Part shown: positions 7,824 to 16,158 of the stretch, piece by piece
Position numbering within the stretch: the first letter of the stretch is position 1
Layout: each line of letters opens with the position of its first letter
NCBI GenBank assembly: GCA_015501055.1
Contig: JADNYV010000580.1
Location: 1-21,211 of the forward strand
DNA length: 21,211 nt
Direction of reading: 5' to 3'
Origin: Mucidula mucida
Lineage: Eukaryota > Basidiomycota > Agaricomycetes > Agaricales > Physalacriaceae
Position numbers and translations under genes: made by a program
The notes under the pieces: model-generated
Database searches by the model: none
The model's input: only the letters and a program-made list of their open reading frames with translations
Told to the model about the DNA's origin: nothing

Positions 7824-9879
7824 AAGGCGCAAATTCCATTCTGCGCCAGATTTGCTCCATGAGGGCTGCAGAGGGTAACATGACGTCAAGGGGTTCGGTA
7901 TCAGGCGGTGGCATGGGTTGGAATAGATGTGATGGAAATTGCGACATGGGAACTTCAATGCGAGCAAGCGCGGGTGGCTTTGGCTTGTTCGGATATTGTT
8001 GGTGGAAATCGCGAATAGCTTCGTCGGCATTCTTGAGATTGCATGCCGGTTCCCATGTCGGTTTGTGTGCGCCATAACCCTTCCAGTGAACCTTGTATTG
8101 GAAACCCCCGCGGTACTTCCGGGAATTAACCACTTTTTCAACTTCCCATTCCGGTTCGGCTCCTTCCAGCACAGGTGGTGGACGCGTGTCTCGGGGTTGT
8201 GTCGGAAATTGGGGCTCATGGTAAGGCGTCAACAGGGCCTCATTGAACACGGGATGGATGCTTTTCCACGTGTGAGGAATCTGAAGCTTGTAAGAGCTTG
8301 TCCCGACTTTCGTGATCACTTTGAACGGCCCGAAGCGTTTGTCATCGAGCTTCTTCATTGGTCGGTCCGTGCTGAGATTTGTCCCTTCCAGCCATACTTT
8401 GTCGCCCGCCTTGTATTCTACTGCGTCTGTCCGCTTCCTGTCATAAAACCGTTTCATATCCTCCTTTGCCATCTTCAATGCTGACCCCACTTCGTCCCAT
8501 GTTTTCCTCATGCCGTCGGCAAACTCCTGCGCAGTCTCGTTTCTCGATGCCGTTTTCGGAGCGGTGCCTTTATAGGGATGTCTGCCCATATCTGCGAAGA
8601 ACGGAGTGACTTTGGTCGCCGAGTGAACTCGATCGTTGTAAACGAATTCAGCAGAGGGTAGCCATTCGTGCCAGTCGTTCTGATGGTAGTTGATAAATAA
8701 CCGTAAGAAATGTTCTATCTCTTGGTTCAGCCGTTCCATCTGCCCATTTGCCTGTGGATGATACGCCGTTGTAAAGTTTCCTTGTATGCCCAACAACCGG
8801 TACAACTCCTTCATAAAACGCGAGTGGTATTGTGGACCGCGATCATGTATCATCTGGCGTGGTATCCCATGTATGGGAAAGATGTGATCGCGGTAACTAC
8901 AAGCCATGCCTTCCGATGTCAGGGTGGTGTGTGTTGGTATAATACATAACCGCTTTGTGAAATGATCCACAAATGTGCTGATCGCATTGTATCCTCCCGA
9001 CTCCGGCAACTCGCCGATCATGTCCGTCCCGACTTTCTCCCATGGTTCGCTTGATACGTCTATAGGATGGAGGGGTGCAGCCGGCTTTGTGCAATGTGAC
9101 TTTGTGACCTGGCATTTTTGACACCCTTCTACGTATTCGCGGACGTCTCGGCTGATTCCTGGCCACCAATAGGTGCGTGTAATCAACTCGAGAGTCTTGT
9201 ATTGTCTCGGATGCCCTGCAAGCTGTGCGTCATGGTGCATTCCAATAACTCTTCCCCGCAATTCCTTGTCCTTCGGTATGTAAATACGATCTTTCCACAT
9301 AATAAGTCCATTTTCCTTCTCTTCCCATCCTTTTTCTTTGTTTTCTAATGCTTTTTGTATGTATCTGTCTTTGTTTCCTTTTCTTTGTTTGATTTTGTTA
9401 AGTAATTCGTCCTCCGGTGTATCTACTGTATGTAAAGAAAATTGAATTTGTGAAATAAAAAACTCCGGCTTGAGCAAAACAACGTTTTCGTTATCTTTTT
9501 CCCCCTTCTCAAGGCCTGTCATCCTTGACAAGGCATCAGCTTTCCCCATCGTCTTGCCCGGCTTGTGAATCATCTGTATGTCATACTCCGCCAACTCCGT
9601 AACCCATCTCGCCTGCCTCCGATTCAACTTCTGTGGCTTCCGGAAGTACTGGAGGTTTTGATAATTGGTAAACACCTCCACCATTTCCTTTGCTCCAAGG
9701 AGATATTGTCTCCAGTCGTCAATCGAGTCCATAATAGCCATCATCTCTTTGTCATAGATCTCATAATTGCGCTCTACTTCGTTCAGCGCGCGAGACCGAA
9801 AGGCTACTGGTCTCCATTTTCCGTCAACCAACTGGGAAAGAACCGCCCCGTTTGCATAGTTCGAGGAGTCTGCCTCAAC
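7822..9879 (-). CDS. pol: Pol C-terminal part: RNase H, integrase, chromodomain
   Basis: This is the longest intact frame of the element, open from just after the TGA at 9882-9880 to the TAA at 7822. Numbering from codon 9831-9829 as residue 1: RNase H end (NYEIYDKEMMAI, FTNYQNLQYF, ADALSR) at 22-102; integrase zinc finger H199/H200, H207, C237, C240; core D270 (GTD), D330 (HDRGPQ), E366 (GQMER), with 35 residues between D330 and E366; GPF module from 501; chromodomain 561-614 (EWEVEKVV, YKVHWKGY, PTWEP). The integrase joins element ends to host DNA, and the chromodomain is thought to steer insertion to methylated-histone chromatin. Oddity: the third RNase H acidic residue (TDH in relatives) is N56, so RNase H is probably inactive. 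Confidence 0.9.
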   Translation of the reverse strand, partial: VEADSSNYANGAVLSQLVDGKWRPVAFRSRALNEVERNYEIYDKEMMAIMDSIDDWRQYLLGAKEMVEVFTNYQNLQYFRKPQKLNRRQARWVTELAEYDIQMIHKPGKTMGKADALSRMTGLEKGEKDNENVVLLKPEFFISQIQFSLHTVDTPEDELLNKIKQRKGNKDRYIQKALENKEKGWEEKENGLIMWKDRIYIPKDKELRGRVIGMHHDAQLAGHPRQYKTLELITRTYWWPGISRDVREYVEGCQKCQVTKSHCTKPAAPLHPIDVSSEPWEKVGTDMIGELPESGGYNAISTFVDHFTKRLCIIPTHTTLTSEGMACSYRDHIFPIHGIPRQMIHDRGPQYHSRFMKELYRLLGIQGNFTTAYHPQANGQMERLNQEIEHFLRLFINYHQNDWHEWLPSAEFVYNDRVHSATKVTPFFADMGRHPYKGTAPKTASRNETAQEFADGMRKTWDEVGSALKMAKEDMKRFYDRKRTDAVEYKAGDKVWLEGTNLSTDRPMKKLDDKRFGPFKVITKVGTSSYKLQIPHTWKSIHPVFNEALLTPYHEPQFPTQPRDTRPPPVLEGAEPEWEVEKVVNSRKYRGGFQYKVHWKGYGAHKPTWEPACNLKNADEAIRDFHQQYPNKPKPPALARIEVPMSQFPSHLFQPMPPPDTEPLDVMLPSAALMEQIWRRMEFAP

Positions 9880-10015
9880 TCAAAACTTGCCGTCGTCGCG
9901 TGGTACGATCAGAACGGGTTCTTCTGTCATCCTCCGTTTCAACTCCTCAAAGCCTCATGCTGCTCCATGCCCCAAACCCACTCGCCCTTCCCGGTTAGCG
10001 ATGTCAATGGCTTCG

Positions 10016-11053
10016 CTACTCCCGCAAATCCCCGGATGAAACGTCGGTAAAGTTGCAGAAGCCCAGGAATGACTGTACTTCCTTCTTCTTCGTCGGCTCC
10101 TTCCATTCCTTCACTACGGCCACTTTTGCCGGATCCATCTTCACTTCTCCTCCTCCAACAATAACTCCCAAGTAATCTACAGTATGTGCCTCAAAACTAC
10201 ATTTCTCGGGTTTTAAATACAACTTATTTACTCGCAATATCTCTAGTACTCGTTGTACAATATGCCTATGTTCTTCCAATGTGTTCGTAAAAATAAGTAT
10301 GTCGTCTAAGTAAACTATAACATGTCCTTCATCTATCAACTCCTTCAGAATGTGATTCATGAACGATTGGAACGTTGCCGGCGAGTTTGTAAGTCCGAAG
10401 AACATGACTGAGGGCTCGAACAGGCCTCGGTTTGTTCTAAACGCCGCTTTCCACTCATCACCTTCTTTGATCCGGATGTTATTGTAACCCCATCGGACAT
10501 CCATCTTTGTGAAAACCTTTGCTCCCTTCAACTTGTCTATAAGCTCCTGAATCAACGGCAAGGGATATCGGTTCTTGATTGTCATGTCGTTCAACTTCCG
10601 ATAATCCTGTACTGGCCAAAGGCTTCCATCCTTCTTTTTGACAAAGAAGAAGGGTGATGCCATAGGTGAAATTGATGGCCGTATGCGTCCCGTGCGTATG
10701 TTTTCCTCCAAGAACTCGTCTAATGCCTTCTGCTCGGATGGACTAAGGGGATAGACCTTGCAGTCAACCGGTTTGGAACCAGGCGTGAGTTCTATCGCGT
10801 GATCCCAGGGTCTTCGCTCCGGTAGCTTGTCAAAGTCCGCCTTGCTAAATACATCGGAGAATTCCTCAATGTAAGGTGCAGCAGCGGATGAAGGCTGTTG
10901 TGATCTCAGCTTTTCACCGCTTTTGCGATAGTTGTCCCAGTCCATCCAAAACAAACGCTCTCCCTCCTCCAGCTTCTCTTCTACATCTTCTCCTTCGTCT
11001 TCCTGGTGAGTCATACTCGGGTAGATAGCCGCAGCGGTCTGGGCATCGATCAA
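10016..11053 (-). CDS. pol: Pol reverse transcriptase domain
   Basis: A 345-codon frame holding the RT of the Ty3/gypsy element. Visible motifs are [14 protein letters not shown] at 130-143, VQDYRKLND at 148-156, the first catalytic Asp in [10 protein letters not shown] (D185), [11 protein letters not shown], and the active site YLDD at 248-251 (10312-10301). PEKCSF and YLGVIV follow. SLWPVQDY has W where relatives have R (CGG to TGG). The frame loses homology after FLGFCNF: one extra T near 10047 would continue it as [15 protein letters not shown] into the connection domain and RNase H. A further single-base gap near 9955 and a TGA at 9882-9880 separate it from the downstream frame. The N-terminal 60 residues are the acidic linker after the protease. 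Confidence 0.9.
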   Translation of the reverse strand: MIDAQTAAAIYPSMTHQEDEGEDVEEKLEEGERLFWMDWDNYRKSGEKLRSQQPSSAAAPYIEEFSDVFSKADFDKLPERRPWDHAIELTPGSKPVDCKVYPLSPSEQKALDEFLEENIRTGRIRPSISPMASPFFFVKKKDGSLWPVQDYRKLNDMTIKNRYPLPLIQELIDKLKGAKVFTKMDVRWGYNNIRIKEGDEWKAAFRTNRGLFEPSVMFFGLTNSPATFQSFMNHILKELIDEGHVIVYLDDILIFTNTLEEHRHIVQRVLEILRVNKLYLKPEKCSFEAHTVDYLGVIVGGGEVKMDPAKVAVVKEWKEPTKKKEVQSFLGFCNFTDVSSGDLRE

Positions 11054-11542
11054 AAGTCAACGTGGATTCCGTCCAGTTGATCGTGGGGTTGTGATATCGT
11101 AACCAATCTAGCCCCAAAAAGATGCTTGTTTTGCCAAGATTGGTGACGGCCAACTCGATCTTTTCGGCGTGATCACCGATCTTCATCCGGACCTCCACAA
11201 AACCTTCGATTGCTCCTCCCTCGTTTAGGGTTCCATCCGCATTGTAGACAGGGAGCTTGACCGGTAACTCCTTGATCGGAGTCCGTTCTTCTCGACGAAT
11301 TCTTTATTGACGCAAGAACCCGTTGCTCCACTGTCAAGAAGGGCACTCGTTTCCCATTCAGAGCCTGTGTGTACGCTCTCTATGGTTACTCGGAGTTTCA
11401 TGTCCTGCCCCTTTGTTCCCCGGATGTACTTCCTCGACTTTTTCAACTCCGTCACAACTTCCACCGCAGCTTCCTTTGTCAACGCTCTGATCGCCATCAC
11501 CTTCTCTCCGTCGCTTCTCTCTCTCTCCGCTCCGGCATCCAT
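11040..11542 (-). pseudogene. pol: Retropepsin-type protease, frameshifted
   Basis: Aspartic protease of the polyprotein in two frames. The first contains ALLDSGATGSCVNKEF, with the catalytic D-S-G at about 11335-11327. It then shifts near 11285, where one extra G gives KNGTPIKELPVKLPVY. The second carries the flap side and C-terminal motif IFLGLDWLRYHNP and [10 protein letters not shown]. Another shift near 11040 leads into the RT frame. Retropepsins act as dimers and cut Gag-Pol; this copy cannot be made intact as sequenced. The protease frame is in phase with gag across a TGA at 11575-11573. Confidence 0.85.
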
Positions 11543-11572
11543 GCTCTCAAAATTCCCACTGCTCTCGACACT

Positions 11573-12666
11573 TCATCCTCTCTTAGCCGTTGTGCGATCC
11601 ACTGGGCGTATTTGGCTCAAATCTTTCTTTCGCAGGTTTTGTGGTGAAGTCGTCGATGATATTTTAGATGTTTCAGTACCCGTACTGTAAATAGATTCTG
11701 CATCTGACGACCCTTCCTTGATGACTGCTCCGGCAGGACTGCGTCTACTGCGGGAGCTTCGCAAAACCCAACTCTTCGGCCAGCTTCTCTTCTCCTCGTC
11801 ATTCATTTCGGTCCATAGCCCCGAATCGTCTGGGGTCGACCCTTCTTGGACAGAACCTGCTGACATGGCCGTGTTTGCCACAGCTGAAGCAGAGTCCCCT
11901 TCGACGTGCATTGTCGATGTCCATCGGCCTGCCGGCTCCTCCATAGGTAACACCGGTGGCATCTCGTCGTGTGATCGGCGTTGGGGTGGGTTCGTAGGAT
12001 TGCTCTCGATGTAGCCACCTGCGGAGCTTGAGGCCGGGACTGCATGCCGGACCTCTTGCTCGCCGCCCGCCTTCTCCACAGCTGATCGATCTGAAGATCT
12101 GTGCCTTCCAATCCTTGTACTTCTCTGGCAACCCGTCTCGGCTGCCATAGATCTGATCAATGATCTTCTCGTTGACATTGGTCTCGAGAAGTCGCACAAC
12201 AAATGTGTCATCCTTCGAATATCCTGCCTGAGTGAGCAGACCTCGAACTTCTGGAAGAAATCTTGAGCGGTGTCTTGCCCCTGGCGCAACCGCTCGATCT
12301 GGTCTTGCGCGTCTCGCGCGAGGTTGGAATCCACAAATCGCTCCTTCAAGTCTTCCTTGAACTCCGTCCAAGAGACTGTCCATTCCTCTTCTTCCTCGTC
12401 GAAGTTCTGGTCCGAGTAGTTCTGGACCCATGCATCTACATGATCTCCTCGGATGTAGGAGAGAACAACATCGATCCTTTCGGAGTCAGATGTGAGGTTG
12501 TTCTTCTTGTCACGGATGTATGTGAACATCGATCGCCACCAGCTCTTGTACTTGGACTTGTCCCCGTCATAGTCGTAAGGCTTGTTGACAAGGGATCGGC
12601 CTTTGGTTTCGACATCGGCATGATGAGCGGGTGTGTGAGGACGGTTTCGGGTGCTTCGTTGGACAT
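11573..12666 (-). pseudogene. gag: Gag (capsid and nucleocapsid), multiply frameshifted
   Basis: The likely start is the ATG at 12666 (MSNEAPETVLTHPLIMP). One missing C in the run at 12593-12595 (plus strand GGG) separates this from the frame reading PYDYDGDKSKYKSWWRS and MFTYIRDKKNN. The capsid-like region continues through WVQNYSDQNFDEEEEEW and FKEDLKERFVDSNLA to FFQKFE, shifts near 12240 (one extra G gives FEGLLTQAGYSKDD), and after further shifts reaches the zinc knuckle CFSCGKHGHVSRFC (C-X2-C-X4-H-X4-C) at 11891-11850. About 90 codons later comes an in-frame TGA at 11575-11573. Gag forms the particle and packages the RNA. The product would be about 360 residues if intact. Confidence 0.85.
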
Positions 12667-13250
12667 GATGAATCGGGGTGATAGGATCGGAGAGTGAAAG
12701 GGTGAAAGTGGGGATATGGGAGATGCGGATTTGATGAAACGGGTGAGGGAATAGAGGTTTGGATGAATAAGGAGGAGTCGCCTAGATCTGAAATAGAATC
12801 CAGGACTTGGTAGGGTGGGGAATGATGATGTGTATCGTAAGGTAAGTAAAGTAGGTAGGTATCGTAACTGTCTACACTATTTTACCGACTACTGACTACG
12901 TATCTACGGAGCCCAAGAGCTCGTCACAAGTTCGCAATTGCCCAGCCGACGTCCCTCTGGTGTGAGGTAAGCCGAAGTTTTCCTGGGAACGGGGGTTGAC
13001 CCGTAAACAGCGCCCACTGAAGTGCAACTGCCAAAAGTTCGTTCTCGTGAGAGCGGCTACTTCCAGCACCCGAGGCAGTTATCTCTAACTGTTAGCCGGC
13101 GCTACTGGGACCAATACACATGTATGCGGACGTGCGCTGGAATTAGGAATCCGTTGATCTGTAAACAGGGAAAGGGAATAGGGGAATGTGTGATGATCAA
13201 ACAGCGAAGTGCTGATCGACGATCAGGGATGTGTGGTAGGTGGTAGAAAG
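12667..13250 (-). other. Retrotransposon 5' leader, non-coding
   Basis: A stretch of 584 bases between the primer site and the gag ATG. Frames are short and show no motif. Leaders of this kind usually hold the packaging signal. I see no strong repeat or splice pair. Confidence 0.7.
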
Positions 13251-13262
13251 TAGTTCCGATCT
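13251..13262 (-). other. Primer-binding site of self-priming (Tf1) type
   Basis: On the element's strand AGATCGGAACTA begins 2 nt after the 5' LTR ends. It has no similarity to a tRNA 3' end (no TGG at the start). It is an exact 12-nt complement of TAGTTCCGATCT inside the LTR (13380-13369), which is also where transcription should start, 32 nt after a TATA box. In Tf1 the first 11 nt of the mRNA fold back onto the PBS as primer; this layout is the same. Confidence 0.8.
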
Positions 13263-13379
13263 TCTGTTAGCGACTGACTAAGCCACGAGACTCAACCAGG
13301 TACCACAGCAAGAACTAAGGAAGAAAGTGTTCGCGTTCGTAGACTAGGCTAGGCCAGGTGTATAAACGAGATCGGAACT

Positions 13380-13412
13380 AAAGTACAATGATACTACACT
13401 ACTGCTTATATA
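13380..13412 (-). promoter_or_regulatory. LTR core promoter: TATA box and inferred start
   Basis: TATATAAG on the minus strand (13412-13405) lies 32 nt before the T at 13380, the first base of the 12 nt that pair with the PBS. The same arrangement is present in the solo LTR and the 3' LTR. The start site is inferred from the self-priming layout, not mapped. Confidence 0.7.
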
Positions 13413-13726
13413 CTAGTAAGCCTGTGTTTGGGACTCCTTGTCCATACGTGTTTCCGCTAGGGATAGCTCCACGCCCTTGACCCAGTGTTGTATGCTACTA
13501 GTCCATGAAACCATTAAATACGAGTGGTAACTGCATGTAAGTAATAATACTGAAACGACCATGTGTGCTACGAGTGTCGGCGGTGTGTATACAATAGGGA
13601 GTCCATGAGGTATCGGCATGTATGATGTCATCCATGTGTTGGGTGTGTGTCCGACATGAGTACGGCTTCGGTAATGAAAAGGAGTATGATCGGTGACGAA
13701 ACAGATGATGAAACAGTCCGTTGGTT

Positions 13727-13758
13727 GATAAGACAAGCCCCCGATAAGATATGATAAG
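13727..13758. promoter_or_regulatory. Triple GATAAG cluster in LTR U3
   Basis: GATAAG occurs at 13727-13732, 13743-13748 and 13753-13758, and at matching places in the other LTRs (4626, 4643, 4653; 7745, 7762, 7772). Fungal GATA factors (nitrogen, iron or light regulators) bind HGATAR, and clustered sites are typical targets. Use by the element is inference. Confidence 0.45.
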
Positions 13759-13791
13759 ATGTGAAAATGTGAAAATATGGCATTCATAACA

Positions 13792-14216
13792 GTACCCGAA
13801 GGAGGTGGCGTAGATGTGGTAGGCGGCAAGAGGGGATGCGCATTGACCAGCCGCCGTCGCAAGAGAGAATGCGCATTGAGCGGCCACCGGGAAGTTAGCG
13901 AGGACGAGGACGAGAGCAAGTTCCTACGTGCGGGGTTGCTCCTTGAAGAATTCTCCTTGTTCCCCTGCGAGTTGGCAGTCTTCGAGGAGTCTGCTTGACG
14001 CGACGGAGACGGACGACCAACTGAATGCCTCGCTGACGTTGGTAATACTCCTACCGCCGGTACGATGGGGGTTGCCAATGTGGATGGAGCGGGAGAGGGA
14101 GCGAGTTCTCCGCAGCTGGTAGAAGACGGAGAGGGCGCGTGATGCGCTTTCTGTGTCTTGTCCGCCCCCTCCTCATGAACCTCATGAAAGCGGTTCGCGC
14201 TATTAGAGCTGAACAT
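13792..14216 (-). pseudogene. Ser/Pro-rich gene, 5' fragment cut by LTR
   Basis: The ATG at 14216 opens a frame of about 141 host codons (MFSSNSANRFHEVHEEGADK...) rich in Ser, Pro, Ala, Thr and Arg, with an SSSSSLTS run. It is low-complexity and no domain is recognised. The frame runs straight into the 5' LTR at 13791 and stays open for another 126 codons to a stop at 13413, giving a chimeric 267-codon frame. The remainder of the host gene is not in this window: the other side of the retroelement holds the transposase-like gene instead. It may be the disordered N-terminus of a regulatory protein, but that is a guess. A non-coding GC-rich stretch is the alternative. Confidence 0.4.
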
Positions 14217-14765
14217 GATGCCTGAATTGTGCTAGACGTTCTGCTGCGGTGCGCTCAGGAGGCGAGGTACGAAGAGGGACGTTTAGATGTACTAACGATG
14301 GTGATATGATGGGAGGGTATACGAGTGGCGCGTAGCTTCGTCCTAGACAATCAAACCGTTAGTTTGGAGATAGAACTAATGTGCTTGCTGATACTTTACG
14401 ACTGGAGGGAGTAGCAGCGCAGCGGCAACTTGGCGCTGGAGTGGTCGTGCCTTTGATTGATTAGCCCGTGGCTAGAATAACTGCGTTGAGTGGAAGCAAG
14501 GGATCGGGAGGGAATGGCATTTCGGACCGTTTCATCGCGTCTTCTTGACCTAGTCGCAGTGGCGCTTGACCTCCTTGTGGTAACAAAGGTTCTTTGAGGT
14601 GATAACACTGTAACTGTCCTCAGAAATTCGCCTGAAATAAAGACGCTTGTCGGAGGCTAGAAAGATATCCATTTTTCGAGCACAGCATGATCCGATAGGA
14701 CCGTCGTGTTGTGATGCAACGCCCAGAACATGCGCGATCCGGCGTATACTTACACGCCGACGAAC
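14217..14765. other. Intergenic, nothing recognised
   Basis: This should contain the promoter of the Ser/Pro-rich fragment read leftward from 14216. The open frames at 14396-14608 and 14620-14805 have no family-like features and stop codons lie in all frames. No tRNA or other RNA gene was seen. Confidence 0.35.
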
Positions 14766-14767
14766 TA

Positions 14768-15011
14768 CTGTAGTGTTTCGACCGCAAATTCACATAACGG
14801 GTCACGGGGGTCTTTGAAGTGAAGCTATATATACATCATAACGGGTCACGGACCACTTTGGTCAGGCACGAGCCTCCAAATAAGGAAATTTCAGGTCCCG
14901 CTATAAGCGGAACTGTCCAAAAAAGGCAATTTAAGGGTCTGTGAAGCTGTTCGCTGTAACTTCAGACCATAATGGGTCACAGGCTGTGAAGTTACGGTCG
15001 AAACGCTACAG
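14768..15011. mobile_element. MITE with 26-bp TIRs and TA target duplication
   Basis: A 244-bp element. The left end CTGTAGTGTTTCGACCGCAA... (14768-14793) and right end (14986-15011) match as inverted repeats at 23 of 26 bases. TA flanks both ends (14766-14767 and 15012-15013), the target duplication of the Tc1/mariner/pogo group. The element is too short to encode a transposase. Inside, a 14-mer ataacgggtcacgg is at 14794 and 14838, and a variant (ataatgggtcacag) at 14969. The mobilising transposase is unknown; the DDE gene at 3826-7280 belongs to a different family as far as I can tell. Confidence 0.7.
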
Positions 15012-15013
15012 TA

Positions 15014-16158
15014 TCATGCGAAAGCTCAAAGGAGAGAAAGAAGACACGATTTACAAATCAATACGCGAAGAGATTTTACTATAAACGCACAGTTGAAAGT
15101 TGATCATCGTTACAGTTCAGAATGGTGGATTCGTCGTTTAGCATTGAGTTTCAACCGAAAGGCAGCAGACCAAGCAGTACGATGGTCGCTATTCAAATAA
15201 TTTCAAGGGGTGCTCATGAAGAGTGATAGGGCCAAAGCATGATGCTTGGAAGAAATGCTTTTCAAACTAGAAAAGAGTCGAGGTCGGAAGGAAAGATGTC
15301 GCCGGCAAGTGCCGACGTTTCGGCCGTTGGTGCCGTATCCAGTTGGCACTATCCCGAAAGCATCCTCATAGCATTGCTCAATGCGTGTTGTCTTGAATTC
15401 GCCAGCGCTGGTACTACTGCTAATGGCAGTGCCGAGATGTCCAATGAGCGCGTGAAACCGGCGTCTGCCGATGTCTCTTGCCTCCCGCCATCTTTTTGCG
15501 AACACGAGGCTCTGCTTCTGCAAACTTCAAAAGCATGATTGCCAAGACACAAAGCTCGATAGTCCCAAATTCAGCGCAAGTCAACGCTATTCCATCAGAA
15601 TGCGTTAGCTCATGCCCACGGGCGGCCCGGATGATTCGACCATGTGCAGTTTACATTTTCCTACTTGGGCTGTCTTTATGGTGAGGGATAGACGTAGTTA
15701 TACCGTCAAGGTTATATAACGTCTCTTCTTCCATCAGCACTGCAAGGGAAACGTCTTCAACGAGGCGCTTACGGTCATTGGGCGTTTTAGTCTTGCGACA
15801 GCAGCCACCGGGACTGACTTGTGCCAGTCCTTTCGTATTGGTTGGGTTAAATGTCGGTGAGCCATTTATCCTCGTGATTGAATGTGGTCCTCGCCTCAAC
15901 GTGCCTTTCAGGGAGAACGCTCTGGTTCCTAATGACGAATCCATTAGGTTGGTAATGGCTCTCTTCCCTAGCATGCACATTTCGCCCAGCTGCACCCGGC
16001 TCTTCACAAGTTGGATGAACATGTGTCTATTCCCATTTTACCAGGTGACGCCTACAGCCTTGTGCGGCTAAACTCGCGTCGTAGTTCGGAATTCATGCAA
16101 CTGAAGAAGGTATCTAAACATGCACATAAGCCTCTTTCTGTGTATCAACCACCTCAAG
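15014..16158. other. 1.1 kb with no recognised gene
   Basis: Open frames exist on both strands (plus 15239-15538 and 15778-16071; minus 15203-15523 and 15651-16022), about 100-120 codons each, but none shows a motif I recognise and the opposing frames overlap. The plus frame reads PASADVS twice (near 15300 and 15455) from a short imperfect DNA repeat. A decayed gene is possible; I cannot name it. The last bases should include the promoter of the AA9 relic. Confidence 0.35.

Larger units (their letters stand above)
7281..13791 (-). mobile_element. Ty3/gypsy chromovirus, full length, degenerate
   Basis: A 6511-bp LTR retrotransposon transcribed leftward. In element order it has the 5' LTR 13265-13791, a self-priming type PBS 13251-13262, a leader of about 580 bases, gag from 12666, protease, RT, RNase H, integrase with GPF module and C-terminal chromodomain, stop at 7822, PPT 7811-7823, and the 3' LTR 7281-7810. 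This domain order and the chromodomain place it among the Ty3/gypsy chromoviruses, and the primer site resembles the Tf1/sushi type. The LTRs differ by 9 substitutions, all transitions, and about 5 single-base indels by my hand alignment. At least eight frameshifts and two in-frame TGAs break the coding region. The outer flanks (CGATT left, GTACC right) are not a target duplication. Confidence 0.93.
13265..13791 (-). repeat. 5' LTR of the chromovirus
   Basis: A 527-bp LTR. On the element's strand U3 is 13791-13381 and R-U5 is 13380-13265, if the start inferred from the TATA box and PBS is right. The right flank is GTACC (13792-13796), which matches neither CGATT left of 7281 nor GGATG of the solo LTR. 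It truncates a minus-strand Ser/Pro-rich reading frame. Confidence 0.92.

Noticed and set aside
14396..14608. Small protein gene of 70 codons
   Set aside because: Low-complexity Ser/Arg composition, no motif, no start context or splice signals worth noting.
15203..16071. Possible genes in overlapping frames on both strands
   Set aside because: Frames oppose each other, are about 100 codons and match nothing I know; reported only as an unresolved stretch.
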